Below are positions 24,245 through 34,345 of a stretch of DNA of 64,000 nt, piece after piece. Each line of letters begins with the position of its first letter. Position 1 is the first letter of the stretch. The translations under genes and the position numbers were made by a program. The stretch is from Staphylococcus warneri. Lineage in GTDB: Bacteria > Bacillota > Bacilli > Staphylococcales > Staphylococcaceae. The stretch lies in NCBI RefSeq assembly GCF_900636385.1, contig NZ_LR134269.1, positions 1 to 64,000 of the forward strand. The letters are read 5' to 3'. The notes under the pieces were generated by a model. It did no database searches and was not told the origin of the DNA. It was given only the letters and a program-made list of their open reading frames with translations.

Positions 24245-26071
24245 ATGAAGTGGCTAAAACAACTCCAATCCCTTCACACGAAACTGGTCATTGTCTATGT
24301 CTTACTGATTATTATTGGTATGCAAATTATTGGTCTATATTTTACTAATAGTTTGGAAAAGGAATTACTCGATAATTTTAAAAAGAACATTACACAATAT
24401 GCAAAACAATTAGATGTAAGCATTGAAAAAGTATATAACGAAAAAGGTTCGGTCAACGCTCAAAAGGATATACAAAATCTTTTGAGCGAGTATGCCAACC
24501 GTCAAGAAATTGGTGAAATCCGCTTTATAGACAAAGACCAAATTATTATGGCAACAACCAAGCAGTCTAACCGCGATTTAATCAATCAAAAAGCCAACGA
24601 TAGCTCTGTTCAAAAGGCATTATCACTTGGTCAAAGTAACAACCATATGGTGTTAAAAGACTATGGTAATGGTAAGGAACGGGTTTGGGTTTATAACATA
24701 CCAGTTAAAGTTGATAAACAAACGATAGGTAATATTTACATAGAATCGAAAATCAATGATGTATATAACCAACTTAACAATATTAACCAAATCTTTATCG
24801 TAGGTACCGCTATTTCATTATTTATTACTGTGATACTCGGATTCTTCATTGCGCGAACCATTACCAAACCTATTACCGACATGCGTAACCAGACGGTCGA
24901 GATGTCTAAAGGTAACTATACGCAGCGTGTTAAGATTTATGGTAATGACGAAATCGGTGAACTCGCACTTGCATTCAATAATTTATCCAAGAGGGTACAA
25001 GAAGCACAAGCGAATACTGAAAGTGAGAAACGTCGTTTAGACTCTGTTATCACACATATGAGTGATGGTATCTTAGCGACAGATAGACGTGGACGTGTCC
25101 GTATTGCTAACGATATGGCACTTAAAATGCTAGGCATGGCTAAAGAAGACCTTATCGGTTATTACATGCTAAGTGTATTGAATTTAGAAGAAGAATTTTC
25201 ATTAGATGAAATTCAAGAAAATAATGACAGCTTCTTATTAGATATTAATGAAGAAGAAGGCATCATTGCGCGTGTAAACTTCAGTACGATTGTTCAAGAA
25301 ACAGGCTTTGTGACAGGTTACATTGCCGTATTACATGATGTAACAGAACAACAACAAGTAGAACGTGAACGTCGTGAATTCGTAGCTAACGTATCACATG
25401 AATTACGTACACCATTAACTTCTATGAACAGTTATATTGAGGCACTTGAAGAAGGTGCTTGGAAAGATGATAACTTAGCACCACAATTCTTATCCGTGAC
25501 ACGCGAAGAAACAAAACGTATGATTCGACTTGTTAACGACTTACTTCAATTATCTAAAATGGATAATGAATCAGATCAAATTACCAAAGAAATTGTCGAC
25601 TTTAATATGTTTATTAATAAGATTATTAACCGACATGAAATGGCTGCTAAAGATACAACATTTGTCCGTGAAATTCCACAACAAACGATTTTCGCTGAAA
25701 TAGACCCTGATAAGATGACGCAAGTATTTGATAACGTCATTACTAATGCAATGAAATATTCTCGTGGTGATAAACGCGTCGAGTTCCACGTGAAACAAAA
25801 TGCACTTTACAATAGAATGACAATTCGTATTAAAGATAATGGTATCGGTATCCCTATTAATAAAGTAGATAAAATCTTCGATAGATTCTACCGTGTCGAT
25901 AAAGCACGTACACGTAAAATGGGCGGTACAGGTCTTGGACTAGCCATCTCAAAAGAAATTGTTGAGGCACATAACGGTCGTATTTGGGCCAATAGTGTGG
26001 AAGGCCAAGGTACATCTATCTTCATAACACTACCATGCGAAATCATTGAAGACGGTGATTGGGATGAATAG
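24245..26071 (+). CDS. walK: Sensor histidine kinase WalK (YycG)
   Basis: Essential membrane kinase that phosphorylates WalR in response to cell-wall status. 608 residues: membrane helix 1 (about 14-34), an extracellular Cache-like domain, membrane helix 2 (about 183-203), HAMP, PAS (about 262-325), PAC, then HisKA with phospho-acceptor His385 in [12 protein letters not shown], and the ATPase domain with DNGIGIP and [10 protein letters not shown]. Length equals that of S. aureus WalK (608). The stop overlaps walH by 8 bp. Confidence 0.98.
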   Translation: MKWLKQLQSLHTKLVIVYVLLIIIGMQIIGLYFTNSLEKELLDNFKKNITQYAKQLDVSIEKVYNEKGSVNAQKDIQNLLSEYANRQEIGEIRFIDKDQIIMATTKQSNRDLINQKANDSSVQKALSLGQSNNHMVLKDYGNGKERVWVYNIPVKVDKQTIGNIYIESKINDVYNQLNNINQIFIVGTAISLFITVILGFFIARTITKPITDMRNQTVEMSKGNYTQRVKIYGNDEIGELALAFNNLSKRVQEAQANTESEKRRLDSVITHMSDGILATDRRGRVRIANDMALKMLGMAKEDLIGYYMLSVLNLEEEFSLDEIQENNDSFLLDINEEEGIIARVNFSTIVQETGFVTGYIAVLHDVTEQQQVERERREFVANVSHELRTPLTSMNSYIEALEEGAWKDDNLAPQFLSVTREETKRMIRLVNDLLQLSKMDNESDQITKEIVDFNMFINKIINRHEMAAKDTTFVREIPQQTIFAEIDPDKMTQVFDNVITNAMKYSRGDKRVEFHVKQNALYNRMTIRIKDNGIGIPINKVDKIFDRFYRVDKARTRKMGGTGLGLAISKEIVEAHNGRIWANSVEGQGTSIFITLPCEIIEDGDWDE

Positions 26072-27401
26072 TAAAGAACACATCAAAACGATTATCCTCG
26101 TCTTACTCGTGCTAATGAGTATCGTCTTAACTTATATGGTTTGGAATTTCTCGCCCGACTTATCTAATGCAGATAGTACGCCGGAGAATAAGAGGGACAA
26201 CACTAAACCCATTAGTAAACCGGGAACGGCTAAAATGGATAGTACCATCACACCGTTTCAAATTATTCATTCTAATGGTGAGAAAACAGAAGGTATGCCC
26301 GCAAAAGGACATGCAATTTCAAAAATAATTAGTCCTTTAAAAGATAAAGATATTGTTTCAGTACAACATTTAAAACGAAATCATAATTTAATTATTCCAG
26401 AACTGAGTGATAATTTTATCGTTCTTGATTTTACGTATGATCTACCGTTATCAACATATTTAAGCCAAGTTTTAGATATTGATGCTAAGACACCGCGTCA
26501 TTTTAACTTTAATCGACTACTAATAGATCAAGACCACGAAGGACGCGTCGTATTATATGCAATTAGTAAAGATAGACATCAAGTCGTTAAAATGAAGACA
26601 TCCGTTAAAGGTCAAGATGTTAATCAGTCATTAACTAGTCTGAAATCAGATATGGAGAAATATACTGAAATCATTACTAATAAAGAAACAATTGATAAAG
26701 CCACACACATTTTTGCACCTAAAAAGCCAAAAGATATTAAGACATATCGTATGGTATTCAATATTATTAACGTTGAAAAAATGAATTCCGTATTATTCAA
26801 TGATTCAACGATTGTCCGTAGTGCACAAAGTGGCGTGACAACTTACAACAATAATACAGGTGTAGCCAATTACAATGATAAGAGTGAGAAATACCATTAT
26901 AGAAACTTATCAGAAGATGAGAAAAGTTCAACTAATATGGAAGATACTATTGGTGGTACATTCGAATTCCTCAATGGTCATGGAGGCTTCTTAGGCGAAG
27001 ACTACCGTCTGTTTAGCACAGATAATATGAGTGGTGAATTAACATATCAACGCTTCTTAAATGGTTATCCTACGTTTAACAAACAAGATTTAAATGAGAT
27101 TCAAGTTACCTGGGGTGAAAAAGGCGTCTTTGGTTATCGACGCTCATTACTAAGAACGGATGTAATCTTGAATAGTGGTGATAAAAAATCACTTGAAAGT
27201 GCAGAATCTGTTCGTTCAGGACTTGCTAACAATAGTAATATCGACTTCGAGCGTGTGACTAACATCGCGGTAGGTTATGATATGGATGATCGACCTAACA
27301 ACGATGATATCGAAGTACAACGCAATAGTGAGTTTACACCTCGTTGGTATGTCGAATATGACGGTAAGTGGTATGCGTATAAAGATGGGGGGCTAGAATA
27401 A
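26064..27401 (+). CDS. walH: WalK regulator WalH (YycH)
   Basis: Membrane-anchored extracytoplasmic protein that modulates WalK together with WalI (an activator in S. aureus, a repressor in Bacillus). 445 residues from ATG 26064 ([12 protein letters not shown]); the longer reading from 26046 lies fully inside walK. One N-terminal helix (about 8-28) anchors a large extracellular YycH domain with [16 protein letters not shown] in the middle. It overlaps walK by 8 bp and abuts walI with no gap, so the four genes form one translation-coupled operon. Confidence 0.96.
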   Translation: MNSKEHIKTIILVLLVLMSIVLTYMVWNFSPDLSNADSTPENKRDNTKPISKPGTAKMDSTITPFQIIHSNGEKTEGMPAKGHAISKIISPLKDKDIVSVQHLKRNHNLIIPELSDNFIVLDFTYDLPLSTYLSQVLDIDAKTPRHFNFNRLLIDQDHEGRVVLYAISKDRHQVVKMKTSVKGQDVNQSLTSLKSDMEKYTEIITNKETIDKATHIFAPKKPKDIKTYRMVFNIINVEKMNSVLFNDSTIVRSAQSGVTTYNNNTGVANYNDKSEKYHYRNLSEDEKSSTNMEDTIGGTFEFLNGHGGFLGEDYRLFSTDNMSGELTYQRFLNGYPTFNKQDLNEIQVTWGEKGVFGYRRSLLRTDVILNSGDKKSLESAESVRSGLANNSNIDFERVTNIAVGYDMDDRPNNDDIEVQRNSEFTPRWYVEYDGKWYAYKDGGLE

Positions 27402-28193
27402 ATGAACTGGAAATTGACTAAGACCTTATTCATTTTCGTATTTATTCTTGTGAACATCTTCCTCGTCGTGATTTATATTGATAAAGTAAATAAATCACAA
27501 ATTAACGAAGCGGAAAGTAATAATCGCGTAAACTTCCAACAAGAAGAAATTAAAGTCCCTGACGACGTCTTGAACAAAGATGTGAAAGATACGCATATGC
27601 AACAAATCACAGCAGAATCTAAAGATTTCTCAAGTTATGCCAAAGAACGTTCAAGCTTGAGCGCATCGGAATCAGGAAAGTTACTTGATGGCGATATCGG
27701 TAGTACCGTTAACGTCAGTGATAAAAATCTTAAAGACATTAAGAATTACATGAAAGACAATGTTTATAAAGGTAAATATTACCAATTGAGTAAACTCGGT
27801 TCAGATACAATGACTTTTGAGCAAACTTATCAAGGTTATCCAATTATGAATAACAGTAGAGCTAGACTTAGCTTTAATATAGATAACGGTAAAGCAACAA
27901 GCTATAAACAGACAATGATGGACAACATTGAAGCGGCTAAAGGATCAAACAGTAGTAAAAACCAAGTCATAGGCCCGAGAAAGGCTATAGAAGCTTTATA
28001 TTACAACCGTTACCTCAAACGTCATGATGAAGTGATAGACGCACGTTTAGGCTACTATTCAGTCGTTAAAGAAACAAACGTGCAACTACTACAACCTAAC
28101 TGGGAAATCAAAGTCAAACACAACGGCAAAGACAGCACACAAACCTATTACGTCGAGGCCACAAGCACTAATCCAAAAGTAATAGACAAGTAG
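27402..28193 (+). CDS. walI: WalK regulator WalI (YycI)
   Basis: Second membrane-anchored modulator of WalK. 263 residues with one N-terminal helix (about 6-26: FIFVFILVNIFLVVIYI) and an extracellular YycI/YycH-fold domain. ATG 27402 follows the walH stop directly, and GGGGGG-rich sequence just upstream in walH acts as ribosome-binding site. It ends at a strong terminator (28213-28252), which separates it from walJ. Confidence 0.95.
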   Translation: MNWKLTKTLFIFVFILVNIFLVVIYIDKVNKSQINEAESNNRVNFQQEEIKVPDDVLNKDVKDTHMQQITAESKDFSSYAKERSSLSASESGKLLDGDIGSTVNVSDKNLKDIKNYMKDNVYKGKYYQLSKLGSDTMTFEQTYQGYPIMNNSRARLSFNIDNGKATSYKQTMMDNIEAAKGSNSSKNQVIGPRKAIEALYYNRYLKRHDEVIDARLGYYSVVKETNVQLLQPNWEIKVKHNGKDSTQTYYVEATSTNPKVIDK

Positions 28194-28212
28194 GGAGCAA
28201 GACTGAATATTA

Positions 28213-28252
28213 AACTGTCGACAACGTTTTTAACATTGTCGGCAGTTTTTTT
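28213..28252 (+). terminator. Terminator of walRKHI
   Basis: AACTGTCGACAACG / CATTGTCGGCAGTT, 14-bp stem with a G-T wobble, followed by seven T. Confidence 0.92.
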
Positions 28253-28414
28253 ATGTATATTTTTAAGTTATGAATAAGATTGTACTTTTTTGAAATATTA
28301 AATAGTGAAGATAAAAAATAGAATTATCATTATGCGAGTAGTTTAAAAAACGGAGTATTGGCAGATTAATATAAGAATTGGTATAGTATAATATAAGCTA
28401 TTTTAAGAACGGGT

Positions 28415-28572
28415 GGAAGTGGGACAGAAATAACATTTTATTAAAATTGATTTCGTTGTTCCACCACGGCAAGGTTGACTAGAATTGAAAAACTTGAGTT
28501 AAGTGAAAATCAATTCAGCCCAACTACTGCCAATACAAAATGATAGCCTGAAACATTTGTTTATGTCTCCGG
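28415..28572 (+). repeat. Staphylococcal structured intergenic repeat, copy 1
   Basis: About 158 bp beginning GGAAGTGGGACAGAAATAA and ending TTTATGTCTCCGGCTC. It shares the blocks GGGACAGAAATAA, TTTCGTTG(T)TCCCAC, GGCAAGGTTGACTAGAA, CAACTACTGCC and the terminal TTATGTC with the copies at 49.1 and 56.9 kb. It lies between the walI terminator and walJ. See the findings for the fold. Confidence 0.85.
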
Positions 28573-28615
28573 CTCAAAAAGTTAATTACTAACTAAAAGA
28601 ATAATAGAAAAATGA

Positions 28616-28658
28616 TACGGAAGGCACTCTTACGTCACTAAGAGGGATGAGTGCTTCA
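28616..28658 (+). promoter_or_regulatory. Hairpin in the walJ leader
   Basis: GAAGGCACTC and GAGTGCTTC form an outer stem, while CTCTT and AAGAG inside it form a mutually exclusive inner stem. It sits just before the walJ ribosome-binding site. Function unknown; could influence translation. Confidence 0.3.
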
Positions 28659-28668
28659 ATTAGAAAGG

Positions 28669-29469
28669 ATGAGCCGCTTGATACGCATGAGTGTATTAGC
28701 AAGTGGTAGTACTGGTAATGCCACATTTGTTGAAAATGAAAAAGGAAGTATCCTTGTCGATGTAGGCCTAACGGGTAAGAAGATGGAAGAACTCTTTGGC
28801 CAAATCGACCGAAATATTAAAGATTTAAACGGGATATTAGTGACTCATGAACATATTGATCATATTAAAGGTCTAGGTGTCTTAGCACGTAAATATAACT
28901 TGCCTATATATGCGAATGAAAAGACATGGCAAGCAATTGAGAAGAAAGATAACCGTATTCCAATGGATCAGAAATTTATTTTTAATCCGTATGAAACGCA
29001 GTCAATCGCTGGTTTTGATATTGAGTCATTTAACGTCTCTCATGATGCGATAGATCCACAATTTTATATTTTCCATAATGATCATAAGAAATTTACGATT
29101 TTAACTGATACAGGTTATGTTTCAGATAGAATGAAAGGTATGATTCGTGGTAGTGATGCCTTTATCTTTGAGAGTAATCATGATGTGGATATGTTACGTA
29201 TGTGTCGTTACCCTTGGAAGACGAAGCAACGTATTTTAGGAGATATGGGACACGTATCGAATGAAGATGCAGGTTTAGCAATGACTGATGTGATTACCGG
29301 TAATACAAAGCGTATATATCTCTCACATTTATCTCAAGATAATAATATGAAAGATTTAGCACGTATGAGTGTAGGACAAGTGCTAAACCAACATGATATA
29401 GATACTGAAAAGGAAGTATTACTATGTGATACGGATAAAGCACAAGCGACACCTATTTATACTTTATAA
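28669..29469 (+). CDS. walJ: Metallo-beta-lactamase-fold hydrolase WalJ (YycJ)
   Basis: A metal-dependent exonuclease-like member of the WalRK locus, proposed to act in DNA replication or repair. 266 residues from ATG 28669 ([17 protein letters not shown]) as annotated in S. aureus; AGAAAGG is too close to that ATG, so TTG 28678 (better spaced) is a realistic alternative. Metal ligands are visible as THEHIDH (about residues 62-68), [14 protein letters not shown] and ESNHD. It is set 475 bp from walI by a terminator and a repeat, so it has its own promoter. Confidence 0.94.
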   Translation: MSRLIRMSVLASGSTGNATFVENEKGSILVDVGLTGKKMEELFGQIDRNIKDLNGILVTHEHIDHIKGLGVLARKYNLPIYANEKTWQAIEKKDNRIPMDQKFIFNPYETQSIAGFDIESFNVSHDAIDPQFYIFHNDHKKFTILTDTGYVSDRMKGMIRGSDAFIFESNHDVDMLRMCRYPWKTKQRILGDMGHVSNEDAGLAMTDVITGNTKRIYLSHLSQDNNMKDLARMSVGQVLNQHDIDTEKEVLLCDTDKAQATPIYTL

Positions 29470-29484
29470 TGAAATTTTAGACGG

Positions 29485-29514
29485 GAGTGAGACGGAAAGT
29501 CTCGCTCTTTTTTT
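29485..29514 (+). terminator. Terminator of walJ
   Basis: GAGTGAGAC / GTCTCGCTC with a GGAAA loop and a long T-run. Confidence 0.93.
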
Positions 29515-29524
29515 ATACTATTTC

Positions 29525-29806
29525 TGTGGACAAGTGGTAGAAGTAAGTCTTAAAAGTCATATTTATAGGGGATAACTTGATAAAAATAATTAAGACTATC
29601 GGGAAGTTATCCACTGAATTGTTCATAGTTATCCAGAATTGTGTACAATACACACAGAAATACCCACATTGTACACATACTTATCCACAAAATAACAGGT
29701 TGTTCCACAGATTTTGTGCATAAATCATAAAAATTTATAAAAAATATGAGGAGAAACTGATACAATAAGAGGGAATAGTGTGAACAAGTTGATAACTTGT
29801 GGATAA
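29525..29806. other. DnaA-box cluster upstream of rlmH
   Basis: A 282-bp gene-free stretch with at least six DnaA-box-like 9-mers: TGTGGACAA (29525-29533), TTATCCACT (29607-29615), TTATCCAGA (29629-29637), TTATCCACA (29681-29689, perfect), TGTGCATAA (29715-29723, perfect to TTATNCACA) and TGTGGATAA (29798-29806, perfect). Both orientations occur. The density is comparable to oriC at 1506-1604. It is about 28 kb from oriC; it could titrate DnaA, or let DnaA control rlmH, but no function is shown. Confidence 0.7.
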
Positions 29807-29834
29807 CTCTAACAAGTACATCTCGGAGGATATT

Positions 29835-30314
29835 ATGAAAATTACAATTCTGTCAGTTGGAAAACTTAAAGAAAAATACTGGAAACAAGCAATCGCAGAA
29901 TATGAAAAGCGATTAGGTGCATATACCAAAATTGAAATGATAGAAGTGCCAGATGAAAAAGCACCAGAAAACATGAGTGATAAAGAAATTGAACAAGTCA
30001 AAGAAAAGGAAGGCCAACGTCTATTAGCTAAAATCAAACCACAAGCAACTGTGATTACCTTAGAAATTGAAGGTAAAATGTTGTCATCAGAAGGCCTCGC
30101 TAAAGAACTCAACCAACGCATGACACAAGGCCAAAGCGACTTTGTATTTGTGATAGGCGGATCCAACGGCCTACATCAAGACGTCTTACAACGCAGCAAT
30201 TACGCCCTATCATTCAGCAAGATGACCTTCCCACACCAAATGATGCGCGTCGTTTTGATAGAACAAGTGTATCGAGCATTCAAGATAATGCGAGGCGAAG
30301 CGTATCATAAGTGA
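29835..30314 (+). CDS. rlmH: 23S rRNA pseudouridine-1915 N3-methyltransferase RlmH (OrfX)
   Basis: SPOUT-family methyltransferase that modifies pseudouridine 1915 in helix 69 of 23S rRNA. 159 residues from ATG 29835 ([16 protein letters not shown]), preceded by CGGAGGA; upstream in-frame codons lie in the DnaA-box region. The SAM-binding knot includes [10 protein letters not shown] (about 103-112) and the C-terminus [16 protein letters not shown] is typical. Its last codons form the chromosomal attachment site for SCC elements, and the gene is intact with the native ending EAYHK. Confidence 0.98.
   Translation: MKITILSVGKLKEKYWKQAIAEYEKRLGAYTKIEMIEVPDEKAPENMSDKEIEQVKEKEGQRLLAKIKPQATVITLEIEGKMLSSEGLAKELNQRMTQGQSDFVFVIGGSNGLHQDVLQRSNYALSFSKMTFPHQMMRVVLIEQVYRAFKIMRGEAYHK
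30297..30314 (+). other. SCC attachment site attB (unoccupied)
   Basis: GAAGCGTATCATAAGTGA at the end of rlmH is the conserved recognition core of SCC serine recombinases (Ccr). I saw no second copy of this core between here and 64,000, and no ccr or mec genes, so the site appears empty in this window. Confidence 0.85.
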
Positions 30315-30357
30315 TGCGGGGTTTTTAATAAACTTTCGGCTTATCAGTGAATTTGTT

Positions 30358-30403
30358 AAAAAGATAGAAGGCTCTCTAATATTGAGCTCCTTCTATCTTT
30401 TTA
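30358..30403. terminator. Bidirectional terminator after rlmH
   Basis: AAAAAGATAGAAGG / CCTTCTATCTTTTT, a 14-bp perfect stem with A-run before and T-run after, so it can act in both directions. Confidence 0.88.
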
Positions 30404-30533
30404 ATCAATGGAAAGTTTATTTAATTTGAGCTGTTTTTGTATAATTTTATCTAGGTGTTGCAATTCTATCTGTAATGTTTCTGTATTTTTTTTACTTTAC
30501 AGTGTCGAAAGTTTCTATAAATCCGCAAAAATT

Positions 30534-30586
30534 AAACCAAGATTTATTTCACTCGTAAGTGTTAATGTAAATCTTGGTTTTTTGAT
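30534..30586. terminator. Bidirectional terminator-like hairpin
   Basis: AAACCAAGATTTA / TAAATCTTGGTTT, 13-bp perfect stem with an inner CACT-CGTA-AGTG hairpin and TTTTTT after. On the minus strand it ends the degenerate membrane-protein gene. Confidence 0.75.
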
Positions 30587-31067
30587 TATAATTCAATTTT
30601 AGTTTCATAGTCTATAGATGTTTTAGGACCATTCCAAATTTACACCGTTCCATCATCTTTAACTACGATAGTATTAGCTTCTGCATCGGATTTATTATTT
30701 GCATTAATTGTCCATTCTGAACCATTGTATTCAGGTTCTTGAAATTTTAATAAATCTGCATTTCCCATTTTATTTATAGCTGCAATAGCATAATCAAAAA
30801 CGTTATCTCTAGTTACCTTTTGTTGATTCTTTGCAGTTTCGTGGGTTGTAGTTTGCGTTTTTACTTGACTATTACTTGGACTTTCATTTGATTGATTCTC
30901 ATTATTAGAGTTTTTACTAATACTTCGAGAGTTACTTCCATTATTTTCTTTTTGCTTAGCCTGTAATTTATTTTTTCTATTTCTACTTCTTGATATTTGT
31001 TGTAACAAAAAACAACAAGTGATAATATGCCAAAAATTATAAATATCGCAATTGTAGCTAGTGCTTT
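30586..31067 (-). pseudogene. Decayed single-pass membrane/secreted protein (TRDNV domain)
   Basis: Three lesions are visible on the minus strand. First, directly after the stop of the upstream gene (31070-31068) an open frame encodes a membrane helix (KALATIAIFIIFGILSLVVF, then CYNKYQEV), but no start codon precedes it. Second, at an A6 homopolymer (plus-strand T6, 30971-30976) the reading shifts; restoring one A joins the helix to the downstream frame NKLQAKQKE...TRDNVFDYAIAAINK. Third, a TAA (30642-30640) interrupts VVKDDGTV, after which the frame continues IWNGPKTSIDYETKIEL to a stop at 30586. The TRDNV region resembles the C-terminal part of the lipoprotein at 61.6-62.5 kb. One sequencing error could explain the shift, not all three. 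Confidence 0.7.
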
Positions 31068-31583
31068 TTATTTTATTGTTTCTCCAGGTTCAGGAACTTC
31101 GCCACGAGCAGCTTTTTTGTACATTTCTTGTTGTTTTTTATATGATTCATCATAGTCATACGTATTATCTACATTATTTTTATTCTTAGTCCACTCTTCA
31201 ACCATTCTATCTGAAGATGGCTGTAGTTTACCTTCATCAACTAATTTTTGAGCTTCTGGTGTTACTTCACTAGTTGAGATAAATCCATCTCCGTTTGTAT
31301 CAAATCTAAGCACACCATTAGGATCATTTTTATCCGCACTTTTTTCTTGAACTCCTAGTTGTGCTTTTTCATTTGGTGCTGTAATTGTTTGATTATTAAT
31401 CTGGTTTTGATTTTCATTTTCTGTAGTTTTGTTTTTATCGATTTTCTTATTCTTCTCATCCTCTAGCTTAGCTTCTTCTTTTTTAAGTTCTAAATCTTTG
31501 TAACTCCCATATGCAAATACAATAGCAACGCCCAATATTACAACTAATAAAATAACCCCTAAACTCGCGAAAACTTTCTTCAC
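31068..31583 (-). CDS. Membrane-anchored protein with EF-hand-like motif
   Basis: 171 residues from GTG 31583 (MKKVFASLGVILLVV), chosen because GGGG lies about 9 nt upstream and because it places the hydrophobic helix (about 5-25) at the N-terminus; an upstream TTG at 31601 is in frame. After the helix comes a charged Lys/Glu linker, an Asn/Gln-rich stretch, then DTNGDGFISTSE (about residue 95), which fits the 12-residue EF-hand/dockerin calcium loop pattern. It ends PEPGETIK. The likely topology is N-in, C-out. It shares architecture and ending with the protein at 45553-45990. Function unknown. Start and intactness fairly sure. Confidence 0.75.
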   Translation of the reverse strand: MKKVFASLGVILLVVILGVAIVFAYGSYKDLELKKEEAKLEDEKNKKIDKNKTTENENQNQINNQTITAPNEKAQLGVQEKSADKNDPNGVLRFDTNGDGFISTSEVTPEAQKLVDEGKLQPSSDRMVEEWTKNKNNVDNTYDYDESYKKQQEMYKKAARGEVPEPGETIK

Positions 31584-31601
31584 ATAATCATCCCCATTCA
31601 A

Positions 31602-31920
31602 TAATTAGTTTAAATTTATATTAATGTATTTTGCCACGCTTTTCTATATAAATTTTTAAAATATATAATCAAAAGACATGTTAATAAAAACAATTGTTTT
31701 GCTAGATAAATTTAGGTGTCATTTAATTTTTTTAGATTGAAAATTAGGAGGACACATACAGAATTAAGGCGTGATTTCAATATGATTAATTTGATGAAAA
31801 CTCAAAAGTTATCATTACAGACTTTTTCGTCATAATAAATGTTCTGAAGTACATTTATATGACTTTGTTTGTTTCACATAGTATAATGGCTTAAATTATA
31901 TGTAATAAGGGAGTATATGT
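31602..31920. promoter_or_regulatory. Divergent promoter region before the patatin gene
   Basis: 319 bp without a gene. TATAAT at 31882-31887 with a TGACTT-like -35 about 16 bp upstream is the likely patatin-gene promoter; AAGGGAG follows as its ribosome-binding site. The minus-strand promoter of the membrane-anchored gene must also lie here. Confidence 0.45.
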
Positions 31921-32781
31921 ATGAATAATAAAGAAATTTTCAATCATGCTATTGTATTAGGTGGCGGTGGTTCACTTGCTATCGGTTGGGAATTGGGTTA
32001 TCTTTCAGCCCTTTCTGAGGATGGTATTAACATTCGACAAGCTGATGTAGTAATTGGAACTTCAGGTGGAGCACAAGCGGCTACTGGTATTACATCTCAA
32101 AAATCTTGGGAAGAAATATATAATGAACAGATTGCACCTAAATCTGATGAAACACCACCAAGTAGTAACATGTCGGATATATTTAGTAGATATAAAGAAA
32201 TTCAAGAAACATCTGATACACCTAAAGAATGGATTGAAAATTATAGTGTTTATGCTTTAGAACATAATAAATTTGATGAATCAGTGCATATTAATCGTCT
32301 TAAAAATAGAATTAAGATGAATGAGTGGCCTGAAAATTTAATGATTACTGCTATTAATGTTGATAAGGCAGAAAGAGTAGCACTTACAACTAATTCAAAT
32401 GTTGATATACATACAGCTATGGCTGCAAGTGGCTCATTACCAGGTGTTTGGCCTACAACTACTATTAACGGTGTTAAACACTTCGATGGTGGTTGTCATT
32501 CAATGGAAAATGCGGATCTAGCAAAAGGTGCTAAGAAAGTATTAATCTTAGCGACAAATCTTCCTGTTACGACACCGTATAAACTTAAAGATGCCATTCA
32601 AGAGTTAGAGCAAAGTGGTTCAGAAGTTATATTAATTACACCTAGTGATGAAGTACTTGCGAAGTTAAATGAATTAGGTGGCAATACGGTTGATCCATCG
32701 ATCCGTCCGGACATGTTTGAACTTGGAACAATACAAGGTCATAGTGATGCAAATAGAATTAAAGAATTTTGGAAAAAGTAA
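31921..32781 (+). CDS. Patatin-like phospholipase/esterase
   Basis: 286 residues of the RssA/YlbK-type patatin family, serine-Asp dyad lipid acyl hydrolases. The oxyanion-hole glycine loop is VLGGGGSLAIGWE (about residues 12-24), the nucleophile elbow is GTSGG (Ser about 48), and the dyad Asp lies in FDGG (about 190). No signal peptide or membrane helix, so cytoplasmic. It stands alone; none of its neighbours is a CD-NTase or other known patatin-linked defence partner. Its substrate cannot be inferred. Confidence 0.88.
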   Translation: MNNKEIFNHAIVLGGGGSLAIGWELGYLSALSEDGINIRQADVVIGTSGGAQAATGITSQKSWEEIYNEQIAPKSDETPPSSNMSDIFSRYKEIQETSDTPKEWIENYSVYALEHNKFDESVHINRLKNRIKMNEWPENLMITAINVDKAERVALTTNSNVDIHTAMAASGSLPGVWPTTTINGVKHFDGGCHSMENADLAKGAKKVLILATNLPVTTPYKLKDAIQELEQSGSEVILITPSDEVLAKLNELGGNTVDPSIRPDMFELGTIQGHSDANRIKEFWKK

Positions 32782-33008
32782 GTAGTGAATAAATTGATGA
32801 CAATATTCTTGGATATATGCAAACAAGCTAATAATAAAGCATATGAAATTTAAAAGGATGCAAATTGTAAAGATAGAATTAAAGATTTTACATTAAACTA
32901 GGTTCTGTTTAATTATTTTGATTTGTTATCTTGATTTAGCATCTTTATGGTGACGTTATTATCTTTGTATATATAGAATATTTTAATAGTAAAAATGAGC
33001 TTTTATAA

Positions 33009-33048
33009 ATAAAATCCCCTGTTAACCATATAATCAGCAGGGGATTGT
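33009..33048 (-). terminator. Terminator of the dihydrouridine synthase gene
   Basis: AATCCCCTG / CAGGGGATT stem with a 16-nt loop; on the minus strand followed by TTTATTTAT, and on the plus strand by TTGTTTTATTTT, so possibly bidirectional. Confidence 0.75.
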
Positions 33049-33064
33049 TTTATTTTGAAATTAA

Positions 33065-34045
33065 TTATAATTCTTTGCGTTTTTCTCTTTGTGCTTCGAA
33101 TTCATCTAGTAATTCGCGTGCTTCAGCGATGGATTGTGTGTTCATTAATTGATGACGTAGTTGACTCGCCCCTTTAATGCCACGTACGTAAATTTTAAAG
33201 AATCTACGTAAACTTTTGAATTGTCGGTCTTCATCTTTATCATATTTTTGGAATAATGATAGATGTAATCGTAATAGACCTAGTAGTTCTTCGCTTGTAT
33301 GTTCGCGTGGTTCTTTTTCAAAGGCAAATGGATTGTGGAATATGCCTCTGCCAATCATCACACCATCAATGCCATATTTTTCGGCAAGTTCAAGTCCAGT
33401 TTGTCTATCTGGAATATCGCCATTAATTGTTAATAAAGTATTAGGTGCTACCTCATCACGTAATTGTTTAATCGCTTCAATTAATTCCCAATGCGCATCA
33501 ACTTTACTCATTTCTTTACGTGTACGTAGATGGATCGATAAGTTCGCGATGTCTTGTTCGAAGACATGTTTTAACCAATCACGCCATTCATCTATTTCAT
33601 AGAAACCAAGACGTGTTTTAACACTTACCGGTAGACCTCCCGCTTTCGTTGCTTGAATAATTTCAGCGGCCACTTCAGGTCTAAGAATAAGGCCAGATCC
33701 TTTACCTTTTTGAGCAACATTTGCAACAGGACATCCCATATTTAAATCAATGCCCTTAAATCCCATCTCCGCTAAACCAATACTCATTTCACGGAACTGT
33801 TCAGGTTGATCGCCCCAAATATGCGCTACCATAGGCTGCTCATCTTCACTAAACGTTAAGCGACCACGCACACTGTGAATCCCTTCAGGGTGACAAAAGC
33901 TTGCAGTATTTGTAAATTCAGTGAAAAACACATCCGGTCTCGCTGCTTCACTTACCACATGACGAAAGACAATATCTGTCACGTCCTCCATAGGTGCCAA
34001 AATAAAAAATGGCCGTGGCAATTCACTCCAAAAATTTTCCTTCAT
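33065..34045 (-). CDS. tRNA-dihydrouridine synthase
   Basis: FMN enzyme that reduces uridine to dihydrouridine in tRNA D-loops or related positions. 326 residues: an N-terminal TIM barrel beginning [11 protein letters not shown], the catalytic cysteine in MGCPVANV (about residue 102), the phosphate-binding region [12 protein letters not shown] (about 228-239), and a C-terminal helical domain. KTRLGF and TINGDI are also family motifs. It belongs to the Dus family; which subfamily (and which tRNA position) I cannot tell. It is transcribed convergently with the patatin gene. Confidence 0.93.
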   Translation of the reverse strand: MKENFWSELPRPFFILAPMEDVTDIVFRHVVSEAARPDVFFTEFTNTASFCHPEGIHSVRGRLTFSEDEQPMVAHIWGDQPEQFREMSIGLAEMGFKGIDLNMGCPVANVAQKGKGSGLILRPEVAAEIIQATKAGGLPVSVKTRLGFYEIDEWRDWLKHVFEQDIANLSIHLRTRKEMSKVDAHWELIEAIKQLRDEVAPNTLLTINGDIPDRQTGLELAEKYGIDGVMIGRGIFHNPFAFEKEPREHTSEELLGLLRLHLSLFQKYDKDEDRQFKSLRRFFKIYVRGIKGASQLRHQLMNTQSIAEARELLDEFEAQREKRKEL

Positions 34046-34345
34046 AATATATTTAAACCTTCTTCTTTATTAGTATCTCGCATTTTTACGCATAATGATA
34101 TTACCACAAAGGGGGGAGATATACAAAGTGAAGTTGACTAATTGTAGAGTGTGAAAGGGGTGTATGATTTAATGATTGTACAAAAACCCCCTTCAAAAAT
34201 GTTCGTTGTAGCAACTACTTTTATATACCATGAAAGATAGGCTCAGGTAAAACTGTTGATAATAATTTTGAAAGTCTATTAGTATATTTAATTTATTTGT
34301 TAAAATAGCGATAAGTATAAATTAAATATTTAAGGATGGGGTCAT
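34046..34345. other. Intergenic region before the helicase gene
   Basis: 300 bp between divergent genes, with no gene or inverted repeat of note. AAGGATGGGG just before 34346 is the helicase ribosome-binding site. Confidence 0.4.

Noticed and set aside
30408-30602. 64-codon plus-strand frame after rlmH
   Set aside because: Overlaps two hairpins, no ribosome-binding site and no recognisable content.
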